From positions 25,230,903 through 25,294,902 of the forward strand of contig NC_092238.1 of assembly GCF_036320965.1 (NCBI RefSeq): 64,000 nt of DNA, read 5' to 3'. Below are positions 48,139 through 60,795 of this stretch, one piece after another. How positions within the stretch are numbered: position 1 is the stretch's first letter; each line of letters opens with the position of its first letter. The position numbers and the translations under genes were made by a program. The DNA comes from Panulirus ornatus (Eukaryota; Arthropoda; Malacostraca; Decapoda; Palinuridae). The notes beneath the pieces were generated by a model. It searched no databases. It was not told where the DNA came from and was given only the letters and a program-made list of their open reading frames with translations.

Positions 48139-51100
48139 AGGTAAATACAGATAAGGACAGATGGTTGGTGAATGGAGTATTTCCATCACTTTTGTGCAAA
48201 AAGAATAAAAATTGAGAGTATCTTGTATAAACCCGATAGGTTACAGTTTGTGGGAGAAATGAAGTTAGGCAGGTAAAATTATCAAGAGATCTCAGAAGGA
48301 GGCTTGATGGAAGTTATCTTGGTGGTTCTTCATCTGGAGAATTAGATTAGAGAGTTAGAGGATGAATTAGCAAAGGCCATAAGGATGGTACGATTTTCAT
48401 CACATTTTACCTTTTATTTTTCTTCACTTTCCTCACCAGCTGATACATGTGACAATAAGTGTTCCTCTTCATTGCTTAGGTCATCCAACAATCTATTTAT
48501 TTTTTTGCAGGGTCAATGTACACACTTTCTGAGAGGTTGATGGTGATTGTAAGGGAACTGAGAATTGTAGTTTTTCTTCAAGGCTTTGGCAAGGGAAGAA
48601 ACCCTTATAAGCTGTTAATAGGTGATCGCTTTGGCAAGGAATTGTTCACTGGTGGATATAGTGTACACCAAGGTAGCCAGTTCTGATGCACTTTTATGTA
48701 GTGATATAGCTTATATCACAAACCTCCAAAAACAATGAATAGAAAGCTCCCAAATGAGTCTCATTCTTGTGGTAAGATCAGGAAGACCATCAGCTTGGAT
48801 TTAAAGTTAGACATTTTGAGGCATTTTTATTCTGTTCATTGAAATGTTATTTTGATGTATGCCTGAGCTTTTGGTTTGCTCAAAACTACAGTGGAAACAG
48901 TTTGTGGCCAGGCAGATGAAGTGAAAAAGTATGCCTATTTAATGACACCTTTAGATGTAGTGCAGATCACCTGGATCAGCTGATATTATGGAGAACATGG
49001 AGTGAATGATGAACATCTGGATCAATTGTTAGAAACAAACATAACATGCCTGTGCTTTTTTTATTACTGTAGTTTTACTTATAAACAGTATTTGAAGCTA
49101 TGCATCTCATTTGAATATTTGAATTGGTAAAGTACCTGTTTTGCACTATATGTTTCTCGGCATTTCATTCTTAGTTTTATCTGAGGATTAGGTTGAAAAG
49201 TTTTGCCCAAGGAATGTATCCCTTTATCCCATTCAATCTGATCATAAAATGGGTTCCACTATTTGGTAGTTCTGCTATGTTGTGAGTTACAGGAATGTCT
49301 CTCCAGTGTAAAATGCTGATTAGGTGTACTGTATTAATCGAGTGCCTTTTTGATGGTCAGTGGCCTTTCCTTCCTTTTCTATATGGCACCTGTATTTAGA
49401 TAACATTAAGTGATTAGATATCATTATGAAAAAGTTCTTTCTTTCAAGTAGATTGTCATGTACTTGAGTGAGTGATCATTTCCATCGGAATTCCTTCCTT
49501 TCATCACATTTTTGGGTTTAGAGCTGTTGCAGTGATGAAGTGCTGCTTTTTGTGTTGGCTACCTTGGTGGAATAGTGGTATGGCAAGCAGGGAGGGTGTT
49601 ACATGTGATGCTGCATGATTTATTGCATGTTTTCTGTATTAGATTATGTGAGATAACAAGGCAAAGCCTCAGCTTGCCAGGAAGGCCAAGATGGAAAGCA
49701 GGTACCAATGGAGCCTCAGAAATTAGCTTTAGGACCATAAAACTACACATAATAAGTACCATAAGTACCCCCAAGCCAATAAGAGGCAGCCATTGCCATT
49801 TCAGACTATGTATGATATAAACTAATAAGAGTGATGCCATTTTTGAACATGCTGTATTCACAGATAATTCATTATTTCATTGGTATATTCAAGTTGATGT
49901 AATCTGAAATTTTATATTACCTGAGTTTCTGTCAACGTAAAATGTGAATACTTCAGCATCAGTTTCTGTCTTTATATGCATTCTTGCCTACACATACACA
50001 TTCTTATCTACACTTTCATTCAATTTTATGTATGAGTTTAGTTCCTGGTCACTTTTTCATATACTCTATGATATTGTATCTTCACATGCAGATGCATATT
50101 GAATGATTTAGCTTCTCACCAGAACTAGGTCATAGGAACTTACTTGTCATGTTCCAGAGACATGTGTTATAACTGGATATTACTGTTGTTTTGTATCCTT
50201 GTTGTTTCAGTTAAAAGAAGTACCTACAAATTAGTGGAAAGGTTTTCAGCAGTAGAAGTTGATATAGTACAATGAATTGTGTTTAGTATTGTTTTATTTG
50301 CTTTCTTAAGTTCTAAGTAGATATTTTAGTGAAATATATGGCCTGCATATATTGTAGAGCAGACAAATCTCAATGTACAATGAACCATGGTTGTTCTACT
50401 AATATAATTGTAAAATTTGTATTCTTGATTCAGATAGATCATATGATTCCCTGTTACCTTTAGATTTTATGAGCAAGTGATAGGGAATCGTTAAATTAAT
50501 TGCAGATAACCAGTCTTCATAATTATCTTGTTTTCCAATGTCATTGATTAATGTTTCTTGTGGAATGTTGGGACATTAGAAACCCTTGGAACTTGGTTAT
50601 TGCCCTTGTTATTAGAAAGTATTTGACAGAAAGTGTGCAGATATTTTTCACAGCATGCATTGGTACTGTTGAAAATCTAATCTTCTGGAAGTGACTGAAA
50701 GTACAGACTGTACTCAGGTGAAGTTGAGAGAGGAATATCATAACTTACACATGGAAAATTTGCGGAAAGTGTGGTTTTGTAGCTGCATATGAAGTACTGT
50801 GGAAGGCGTGGTTTTAAGTATGCACACAAATATAATTCTGTCTTAGCATGACAGGTTTGGAATGCTCCATGAAATACCCTCTTGAAAAATAAAATGTGCT
50901 GTAGGTACAGTACGAGATAACATCATAAACATTTGGGGCATATAATTGTTTAATATATTGGTTAGTAACAGTATTAAATGTTGATGGAGTATTATATGAA
51001 GAGCTTGCACAAGGCCAGCCAAGATACGATTATTTAGACATCAGAGTTGTGGCCTTCAAATGCTTGAATAAGCAAAGGAGGAACATGACAACTTGATTTT

Positions 51101-52004
51101 GGAGTAGAGCTGAGCATTGTGATCAAGCCTCTCGGTGAGGATTTAAGTAGGCTGCCCCTCATGGGCTGGAGCCCTTTGTTGAATGGTTTGATGATCACCA
51201 TTATTTACTGGGGTCTCATCTAGCAAAGTTTGAACCTTTGTTTTTAAACTTGATCATTGTTGCAAAACAAATCTTTTTTGTTTTTTATAATTTTTACCAG
51301 AGCTACTTTGTTTTACTAAAGGGAGAAGTCTAGGTACCTAGTCCATTGGACTTTTAACCAATATCGATTATAATCATCCTTTCAAATAGAAAAGGGAGTT
51401 TCAAAATTTAAGCAAATGCATTGATGCATATAATATTGTGCAAGTGAATTGATTTAAGTCTTAGTTCTTGAATATAGCCATTAAGAAATTTACTGATGTA
51501 ATAGCTGAAATCCCATGGCCTTTTTGATCTGTCTCTTTTTTTCACTGACCTCTTTTTTTTTTCTTGTCTCATTTTCATTTGGTTGTCTCATGTTAACAAG
51601 ATGATCAGTGCCTGTTGTATTGATTTTGAGAGATGAGTTATACCTTTCTGTATTTGTGTAACAAATGTGTTTTTAAGTGTTGAACTTCTTCCCCACTTAT
51701 GATTAAGCATGTATCCCATAAATTGGTTAGATGGTAGGTGCTGCATGAGTAGATTTGTCACAGTTCAACCCTCACTGCAGACAAACTCTTTAAGCCACTT
51801 CAGAAGTGCTCACACATTAGTTTATTCATATGTGAATGCCTTTCTTATGTTTTGTTCAACATATTAAGTCATTAAGCACTCTGGATAGCTTAAGATGATT
51901 TCTGACATAGTCCTGCAGATGCTTATTCTTTGTTGATAATTATTGTGTGGCTGCCAGTTTTGACATTAATTATAACTGTTGTATTTGTTGTGCTTTTATT
52001 ACAG
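48139..52004. other. Intron F-G, right part: nothing recognised
   Basis: AT-rich intron sequence. I found no exon-like block with katanin content and no clear mobile element. The two overlapping opposite-strand frames at 49559-49861 are not recognisable. Confidence 0.45.
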
Positions 52005-52058
52005 TACAGAGAACACCACCCCTGCCTGAGCCCAAACCTGCCATTAACAATAATAATG
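52005..52058 (+). CDS. KATNB1: KATNB1 exon G: 54-nt linker exon with RTPP motif
   Basis: A small exon lies between acceptor gcttttattacag and donor gtaggt. Entry and exit phase are both 1. With the base carried from exon F it reads LQRTPPLPEPKPAINNNN and leaves G to start the next codon. RTPP followed by proline-rich sequence matches the linker of katanin p80. A second possible donor (gtacaa at 52063) would shift the frame relative to exon H and is disfavoured. Introns of about 8.1 and 10.2 kb flank it. Confidence 0.8.
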
Positions 52059-53434
52059 GTAGGTACAAGGGTTGCAGTGATCCTCTTTGAGTAACCTGTA
52101 GCCATTTGAATCCTGTGCAGTATGTATGTAAAGGCCTGATAGTATTTCCTGATCATTACAACCATCTAGAGCTGTGGTTCAGATATTAGGTGAGTTAGAC
52201 TTGGTCAGAGTTAAAAAAAATAGTTTTCAAGGTATTAGGTTTTGATTAGTATTCGTACTGACTAAGGGGAAAAAAGAAATGTTATTGAAAATCAGAGTTA
52301 TGGATAAATGACAGTAAGTTTGCAAAGGATATGTAAGGAAATGGTGTTGGACCACCATGATGTATGTATAGAAAGTAGTTGAATAACTAGATTACTATGT
52401 GAAATTTGATGAAGTACTTTGAAAACCTCGGGAATTTTATCAGTATCTAGACATGATACCGTAAAAAATCAAGTTTCCCAGTTAAGTAATTGGTGGATTT
52501 GGATGTCCTTATGAAATTTTTATATCAATACTGTTGACCATTACTATTTCACCCTCATTTAGTTTTATGAACAAGATGATTAAGCATGCAGTGACACAGA
52601 AACAACATCTTGTTGGATAAACTATCTTATTGAGCTCTGTCGTTATTACTCCTAATATCTTATGTCAGTAGCCCTTATCACATGTATAACTTCAAAAGGT
52701 CAGTGATAAAAAGAGATGAAGCACATGTTCATCTTTCAGATTTGCAGTACTGGGGGAGGGGTCTGAAAATTTGAGCTTGTTCTTATCATTTTGAAACCCC
52801 AACATTCCTTTAATGGGGCTCCTGCACTTTAAGGCTGTGCTACACATGGGAACAATGTAAGGTGGACTCCTTTGTGGGTAGAAAGTCCTCAGTGATATAT
52901 ATTCTTCTTTGACTGCTGATGATAATACATGCAGCCTTTTTGAAGGTGACTGCTTCCTAGGATGTTACCATTTGCAGGTGGAGTCCATTAATGCCAGCCT
53001 GTGTGTTTATGTGTTTTGTTAATTTGTTGTCCTTCTCTAGCTATGTGGAGAGTGTTTCCCAGGAACTGGTGTTGTTATCACTAAGAGTATTCTTTAGAAT
53101 TAAGCCACCTAAAGCAAAGCAGTTTCAATGTTAGGAAGCTAATTAATGGAGCCAACATACAGAAAAAAAAATGCTGCATTTTCACATAATTTTTATTTAG
53201 TTGAACTCTTATTTTTAATTATGCCAGAATATAACATCAGAAAATGAAGCAGTTACTTATATTGTGTACTGTTTACATAGCTATTTAAATGATTTCCATA
53301 TGGACTTTAATGATAAAATTTGCCTCATTTTGAGCTTATAAATAAATAGGAGAAAGTTTGGATTTTTTTTTTTTGCTATGGTTTACTGTGAGAAGCAGCT
53401 GCTTATGTAATCATTTAGATAGATTTTTTTCATA
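52059..53434. other. Intron G-H, first part: nothing recognised
   Basis: AT-rich sequence with short A/T runs only. Confidence 0.5.
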
Positions 53435-53439
53435 CTTGT

Positions 53440-53586
53440 ACACTGTTTCCCATGTTAATGAGGAAGTGCCATGAACAGATGAAGAAAGACTGCATTCACT
53501 CATCCATTCTCTAGCTGTAATTGGTAGTGCACCAAAACTGCAGCTCCCTATCCACAAGAAGTCCGCACAGACCTTTCCATGATAAT
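53440..53586 (-). mobile_element. Decayed LINE 3' end
   Basis: The + strand reads actgtttcccatgttaatga, ggaagtgccatgaacagatg, attctctagctgtaattggt, gtgcaccaaaactgcagctc and acagacctttccatg. This is the same order as the long 3' UTR of LINE copy 2 (33823-33955) on the minus strand, with many changes. Confidence 0.8.
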
Positions 53587-54279
53587 TATGTAAAGGGCAT
53601 GATGCTTTAAACTATAGAGAAAGGTCAAAGGATTACATGGATACAGTGTATGGCTTAAGAAATTTGAAAACCAGTGTGAACTCTCAAACATCTTGATGAA
53701 AGGTTAATGCTTGTGAGTGCTCCACTTTTCATGTCATTGCTCAGAATTATCTCTTATGATTTAACATCGTCAGAGAGAGGAGCATGATATCTAAGGGTTT
53801 TTTTCTTCCAAAAGGACATGGTAAACTTTGAATGTACAGTGATCTGCAGAATTAGCTCATTTAATGTCAGTGCTCCAGAATGAAAAGACATTTGAGTACC
53901 AAAGGGCAAACCTTGGCATGGGATTAACAGTGATTATTAGCTTTGGAATTGAAACATATACTGTGTATGAGTATGCAGTGGCACTCATTACAAAAGATTG
54001 ATGCCATTAATGCTTCAGATTTTTGTGCTACAGGATAGAGATGAGGGATGACATAAGGGCACTGCTTTTAGAGGTAGTGCCTTTGACTTCTCAGCTTGAG
54101 GACAGAGATAGGTAAAGATTTAGGGGAATGTCATGACATTGGTAATTGTTTTTGTGATTCTTCAGCTTTAGGTTATGTAAAGTTAAAGTTCTGCCGTGCA
54201 CCATAGCCTATGGGTGATGGTTGTAATTTAAAGAGAGAAGTCAAAATACAGATTACACCATAAGAGTGATCATTTTTCA

Positions 54280-54510
54280 TACAAATTTGTCATTTTCCAC
54301 ATCAGTAAGGTTGTGTCAAGAACAGAGGACTGAGCAGCAGAGGGATAAATCCTCACTTGCCTTACATGTGTCTGTTCCTTCTTTTGGAAAAGTAAAACAG
54401 GGCAGGAGGATTTCCAGCCCCCTGCTCCTACCCCTTTAAGCTGCCTTCCATAACATGGAGGGAATATGTGGGAAGTATTCTTTGTCACCTAACAGAGGGA
54501 GGTATTTCTT
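54280..54510 (-). mobile_element. Decayed SINE-like element S5
   Basis: It has the same order of blocks as S2-S4: cattttccacatcagtaagg, aagaacagaggactgagc, ctgttccttcttttggaaaa, ggaggatttccagcccc and gggaatatgtgggaagtatt. About one base in five to six differs and it lacks the (AT)n tail, so it is an older insertion of the same family. Confidence 0.85.
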
Positions 54511-57500
54511 ATAACTCATCTGTAAGCCAGAAAATGAGGGGATATTTATGGTGTGCTTTAGAGGAATTATGGCTCTCTGAACTTTGTACATTTAAGTTAG
54601 AGAGTAAGATAAAGATATGAGCATCAGTAGTAAAGCACAATTCTTATGGCATTTTGGAACCAGGTTAAAGAGACAGTTAAAGATCCAGCTTAGAGAGATC
54701 TGTGAAACCGTAAGAGCACTGCATGATGCATGGACAGCACTGATGATTCTTTTACCCCAGGAGAGAGAAACAGGTAGAATTTTATGCAGGGTAGTGCTTA
54801 TAACTTAACTTTTCCAGAAGAGATCTAAGGGCAGATCATGGAATAGGGTTGTGACTTATCAATTCCACGATATGGAAATGGGCAGAGATCCAGTGGCACA
54901 CCATGTTACAGTTTAATGATTAGAGAGTCTTAGGTCCAGAAGTCACTTGGTTCCTGTATTGATAGGCAAGCTAATACAAAAGTGAAAACTTTTGATGGCA
55001 TTTTTGTTATGAGCATATATTCTGAATTATTTTGTAAAAGATCAAGAAGGTGAATAACATTTTAAGGATTGGCATTTAGGGTCATTCTAAGGTTGCAAAA
55101 TTCATTTAGGGTCAAGAGGTCTGATCTCCTGAATTGATAAAGTATCTTCAAGTATTTTTAACATTTTGGCATGTGTAATAAACACACTGATTAGTGTGAT
55201 TTTTCTCTAAACTGATGTTCTTAAGAGTGAGTGATAATATTTTTTTTTCACTTTTTCTTTGATTTCACTCATGTGTGTTTATTGTTTGTGTATTTGATAT
55301 GATGCATATGTCTAACTGCAAGGTTACTGAGGCTGAATTGCAATAAAAATAAACCCGAAGAGACTACACCGATTGTATTTGAACTTAGAATACATATGAT
55401 TATGTATGGTATTATTTGTGTTTAACTAGATTGGTCTCATGAAATTGAGTTAGATATGCATGTCTGTAGCAACACTTCTCAGAATGTTTCCTGTTAAATA
55501 CATGTGTTGACTACATCTTTTTCATTTAGCCTGCAGGGTTACAGCATTCATTAGCATCACAGCTACATGCAGGAGTACATCACAAGTCGTTTCTGAAGCA
55601 GGTAGAGTGATGATCTACGTTTTGTCTTACAGTTGCATGTTATCATTTTGAGACAGCATCTAGGACAAATGGAAGTTTGGTCCATACCACTTGAAGTAAA
55701 CCATCTTCATTCAGCTTCCAGGCACAAGAGTAAACAGGATCCTCCTCTTGTATCTTTTCTTCATATGCTTCTAACCATATTTTTGCTTGATATGCACAAG
55801 CAGCAAGAAGGCAAAGACATCGTTTGTGGGTGGAAACTTTTTCAAGGCCCTTTTCCCCCCTAAGCAACATCCTAGGGTTGGTGTTATTAACGTCTGCCTC
55901 CTTTGAAGAACCATACTGCAACCATGCAGATTTCTTGAAATTTTAATGTGTTACATAACCAATGCTACTGACTAGATATGGCTCTTTATTGAATATTTTG
56001 AAACAAGTCTTTTTCATGGCATGGAAGCTGACAAGATTTTCTTCTGCTCAGAGATAATTCATTTAGTTTTACAATGAACTGAATAGCATTTTTGGCTCAT
56101 GGTTGTTCGAGATACTATCCAGGTCACTTATCTTCATTTAATAGAAAATGTTTGAGCATCACAAGTTGATATGCATCTTGACAGACATCCAGCATCCTCA
56201 TGTATTAAGCATTTATTGCCACACATAGGTGTACTGATAATCTTGCATTGGGATTGATATATCTTGTTTACTGCCAGTCTGTCATGTGTTTAACATCTTG
56301 ATTGCTGCTGTAATTTGTGCCCTTTTTCCAAGGGGCTTTCTGATAAAAATCTTGCAAGATGGGTCTCATTTTCTGTGAGAGCTACAATTTGGTTCCATAC
56401 CACACCACTAGCAGTGGAATGTGTGACTCATTAATGTTTTTATTGGCTTTTTCCCAATGTGCTACTTTTATAATAAAATGTTTATAGATTTTATCCCCAT
56501 ATGTCTTTCAAAAACAGTATCTACTTGTGATGTATGCTTCCCACAGTGATGTATGACTGTTTGTTTGAAGATAAATCAAATACATAATCTCCAGATGTGC
56601 AAAATCTAGGTCTTCTTGATCCGCACAATTAGGGCATGGTCATCATTACAGTACATTTCTTGGGTATATGTAAAAGTTTCTACCCTAAGCAACAGCACTG
56701 AGAAAGCATTGTAGCCTCCTCCCCCAAACAACTGCAATGAGAAAGCACTATAGCCATTTCTTTTTGGCTTTTGATATTCCTGTTTCACTGAGACACCAGT
56801 TTTATATAGGCTTATTGATATTTAAGAAATATGATGCGGAATGGGCCATTTTCATTTTACAGTTATGTACTCACACTGGCAACAGTTTCTCATCTTTCAT
56901 GGTGTTCTGCTGTTTGGAGGTGATCCTTAATTTCATGAGGTGCTTTGTCCTTTGTCACCTAGGAGACAAAAGGGATGTTTCTGATTTATCATCACTGCCT
57001 GGTCAGTCTGAATGCATTGTCTTTCTTTGTAACTAACATGGCTCAAGAAAGGCTCAAAAGTATGCCTTAATTTTGAAGCCATGGTGGTGAAAAACATCAA
57101 ATAATGTTTATTAGAAAATAAAAATACATCAGGAGGAAGTAGAAGGTATCATAATAGTCAGTCCTCACATTATTAGTCTCCTTACAGAAACTGTGGCAAG
57201 CAACAGCCAATCTTGTGCTTGAGTTCCAGTTCTTAGGGACTGGGAGACACTGAACAATACATGAAAGTAGAGGTTGAAATGTTTTATTTTTTATCTAGAT
57301 GAGAGGGAAGTAGCATTACAGTGGATGGAAAAGGGTCATAGAAGAGAAGGGATCAGGAGATTTGATAAGGCAGAAAGTTCTAGATTTCACTGTGGCTGAA
57401 GAAAAGTGGAAGAAAAGCCATCATAAATATGTGAGCAGTATTCCATACTGGGTTGAACGAGACTCCTGCATGCATGGCATTGCTACTCAAGAAAAGTAAT

Positions 57501-58455
57501 CACATGTGACACTTTTCGAACATCACCCCTAAGCTATTGGGAAGAAGATTTTTTATCATATGTGGTTTCCAGGATAGAATGGATGAAATGATTATGTTGT
57601 AACTTGTTTATGTTGTTGCAGTTCAGACAGCTTCTTCACATTGTCTTCATCATGCCTTATTCTTGACTGGAGGCTTCTGTGCATGAAAACACTGCTTTTT
57701 CATTGTCACTTTCTAGTCCTTACGTATGCCTTATATCTGAGGTGATGCGTGAATGCGTAAGCCACTGTAGTGAGTTAAAAGCATAATTTTTTTTTTTTTT
57801 TTTTTCTTCTTCATATGGTTTTAATAAGTATACATTTAAGAGGAATATTATGGACCCTACATGCCTTACTATTGTTGGAAGTGACGATTCACTTCTGTTT
57901 TGTAGTAAGTAGCACTGCAGTGAAATATATATCAGCAAATTATTTGATTCTAACCGTTAAACAAACTACCAAATTTATATTATGAAAAGAGTTCATTTAA
58001 AAACTACAATGGTGATTTAACTTTTCAATATGAGTGATCTTGAAAATATTCTTGAAAGTCAAAATCAGGAATGTCATCCAGGTGTATCTTAATAAGCAGA
58101 CTGTGTTGAATAGATTTAGCTTAGATCTTTGCTTTTAACATAAAATGCCATCAAAACTTTTTATAGGACTCTGTATTCCTGGTGGCAGGCCCACTGCATG
58201 ATGAAAGTTAGGTTGTAGAGGTAACTACCTCAGGTCATAGAGGTAACTACCTCATATCACCTGAAAAGCTACCTCCCTATCCATAACTTGTGAAGCAGTA
58301 TAAGGATAGTAACCATTAAAAATGTCCAGAGTCAGGTTTGTTTCGTTTGTGACTAAACATACCCATTTTTCATGTAGGATTTTATTCATATGAAATTTTT
58401 GCACTGTTTATTGAATTTGGAAATATCAAAATTTTGTCTAATTTGTATATAATTT
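54511..58455. other. Intron G-H, middle: nothing certain
   Basis: AT-rich intron sequence with a T run at 57787-57805. A possible 72-nt cassette exon at 55530-55601 is reported as a finding rather than as a gene part. No other recognisable content. Confidence 0.4.
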
Positions 58456-58459
58456 GAAT

Positions 58460-58665
58460 GATGTGGTATGTAGGGGGCAATGTGCTATCACTGGGCTGAA
58501 CCGGGGCATATGAAGCTGAGAAGCTAAACCATGAGATAGTCCGTAGGGGCTGGGCAGTGGATGATGGTGCATTATGCATGACAGCTAGGGAGTGGATGTG
58601 TGTAAGTGAGAGATATTTGTTTGTATGTAACTGTGCTACCTCGCTGGGGCTGAAGAAGCAGTTGT
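58460..58665 (+). mobile_element. Decayed LINE 3' UTR
   Basis: The order gatgtggtatgtagggggc, gctatcactgggctgaacc, ggggcatatgaag, ctaaaccatg, catgacagctagggagtgga and gctacctcgctggggctga follows the sense 3' end of the LINE family (long-UTR type). It is heavily mutated and has no clear tail. Confidence 0.75.
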
Positions 58666-58947
58666 GTAATAGGAAATTATTCATAGAAGTGCTGTCTTGT
58701 TTTCCTAACCTTTGTGGAGAGATACCAAGAGATGTAATGTATCCCAGTAAGTTTTTTCTCCTCTTTATAATTTCTTACCACTGGCATGACCTTCCTTCAC
58801 AGTGCAAAGACAGTGCAAGAATTCTGTAACATGCAGATGTCCTCATAGTGATATCACATTGCCTAGGTGTTACACAAACACCAGGAAACTTGCAATGCTG
58901 CATCATGCAGTTAGAGCATTAGCTTGCTCTTTAGAAAAATCCACCAT

Positions 58948-59331
58948 GTCCCTCTGAACTCAAGACAGACATGAATCCTGCCTATGCCCTTCCGTCTTTA
59001 CCTTGAATATCAACTACTCCAACTCGCCAAAACACTAATCAAACTAGGCATCACATGGTACACACACGTGACATTCACTTTCCACATTACAGGCATCAAC
59101 ACAAATATCATAAACAAATTAAATGCTCTCAGAACATGTAGTATCACCAGTTTAAGATATGAAAAAGAATCTTTAGTATCCCATAAACAATTCATCCACT
59201 TTACCTTTAACAATGCCTCACTTGCTTGGCCATCAATCTTTTCAACGACAAGTATATTGAAACTACAAGCTACACAAATCTGAGCATTCAGGACAATCAT
59301 TAGGTGCTCCATGACCATAACTATTCAGCAT
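58948..59331 (+). mobile_element. LINE reverse transcriptase fragment, first unit of a tandem pair
   Basis: The frame 58984-59283 reads QLAKTLIKLGITWYTHVTFT, HITGINTNIINKLNALRTCS and SIFSTTSILKLQATQ. The pattern (LG.T.D.H.TF..HI..I......LN.L......, then S...I.KLQ..Q) is that of the region after the RT palm in jockey/CR1-type LINEs. It is a different family from copies 1-5. Only this fragment is present. Confidence 0.75.
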
Positions 59332-59690
59332 GTCCCTGTGAACTCAGACATGAATCCAGCCTGTGCCCTCCCGTCTTTACCTTGAATATAAACTAAACTA
59401 ACTCGCCAAAACACTAACCAAACTAAGCATCACAAGGTACACACAAGTGACATTCACTTCCCACATCACAGGCATCAACACAGATATCATAAACAAATTA
59501 GATGCTCTCAGAACATGTAATATCACCAGTTTAAGATATGAAAAAGAATCTTTTAGTATCCTATAAACAATTCATCCACTTTAACAATGCCATCAGTCCT
59601 TTCAACAACAAGTATATTGATACTACAAGCTACACAAATCTGAGCATTAAGGACAATCATTAGGTGCTTAGTGACCATAAATAGTCAGCA
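59332..59690 (+). mobile_element. LINE reverse transcriptase fragment, second tandem unit
   Basis: It is a near-copy of 58948-59331 in the same orientation, starting gtccctgtgaactcagacat and ending cattaggtgcttagtgacc. It has extra base changes, a stop early in the frame and a short deletion after catccactttaacaatgcc. The two units abut, so a tandem duplication is more likely than two insertions. Confidence 0.78.
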
Positions 59691-60285
59691 CCTGTATAGC
59701 AAGGCATAATTGCTTCCATTACAATCATTATTTAGCATACTCTGTGCCTGGTTCCATGCAAGAGCACCAAGCCACTTCAGAACCATACAACAACTTCCAT
59801 GCATTAATAAAACACTCACTTCTTATTACATTCATAGCCTATACACACAGAGCCCCTACCTCCAGCACATACCACATTGTCAAAGCATATTCATACTGTA
59901 ATTACTTGAAAACCACTAAGCAACTTTTTCTCTCAAACCAGTCTTAACCCATTGACTGGTGATGCTTTTTACATGCCAAGGAACTCCTCTGGCAGTACAT
60001 TGCGAGGGTGACATACATGGTCTGGGCATTTAGAAATCGCAGGCATGATAGGAATAGGAAAATGGTGAGTCAGGAAACAATCAGTGGTGACTTGGACAAT
60101 GTGCCCACATCCCTTGCCTTTATTTTTTCAGTTCAACTGAATTGTGACCTTTAAAATGCTGTTGAGAATAATACATCATTTTTATGCTTCCCAGTCAGCA
60201 AAGGAATTGTTTAAAAGTAATGTATGTAGATTTATGTAAATAATGTTGATAAATGTATGTGAATAATGGAACATATATAAATGGA
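59691..60285. other. Intron sequence, nothing recognised
   Basis: No recognisable coding block. Overlapping short frames at 59710-59947 are not similar to anything I know. Confidence 0.4.
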
Positions 60286-60560
60286 AATTGTAACTTGCTA
60301 TCAATGGACTGAACCAGGGCATGTGAAATGTCTGGGCTAAACCATGGAAAAGTCTGTGGGGCCTAGATGTGGATAGGGAGCTGTGGTTTCGGAGTTTTGC
60401 ACATGACAGCTAGAGACTGAGTGTGAACAAATGTGGCCTTTTATGTCTGTTTTCTTGGCTACCTCGCTGAAGCAGGGAGGGGGGAATGCTATTTCATGTG
60501 TTGCGGGATGATGACAGGAATGGATGATGGCAGGAAGTATGAATATGTACATGTGTGTAT
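60286..60560 (+). mobile_element. Decayed LINE 3' UTR, plus oriented
   Basis: aacttgctatcaatggactg, ccagggcatgtgaaatgtct, taaaccatggaaaagtctgt, gatagggagctgtggtttcg, catgacagctagagactgag and ttggctacctcgctgaagca follow the long 3' UTR type of LINE copy 2 in sense order. Confidence 0.85.
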
Positions 60561-60574
60561 ATTTCATTTTTTTA

Positions 60575-60795
60575 TTTATTACACTTTGTCGCTGTCTCCC
60601 GCATTAGCAAGGTAGCATAAGGAAACAGATAAAAGAATGGCCCAACCCACCCACATACACATGTATATACATACATGTCCACATGCACATATACATACCT
60701 ATACATTTCAATGTATACATATATACACATGTACATAATTCATACATGCTGCCTTTATTCATTCTCCTCACCACCCCGCCACACATGGCAGCCTG
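60575..60795 (-). mobile_element. LINE 3' end, minus oriented
   Basis: actttgtcgctgtctcccgc, gcaaggtagcataaggaaac, agaatggcccaacccaccca and cacatgtatatacatacatg match the 3' UTR of copy 2 at 33566-33760 closely. Together with 60286-60560 it forms a tail-to-tail pair of related 3' ends. Confidence 0.88.
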
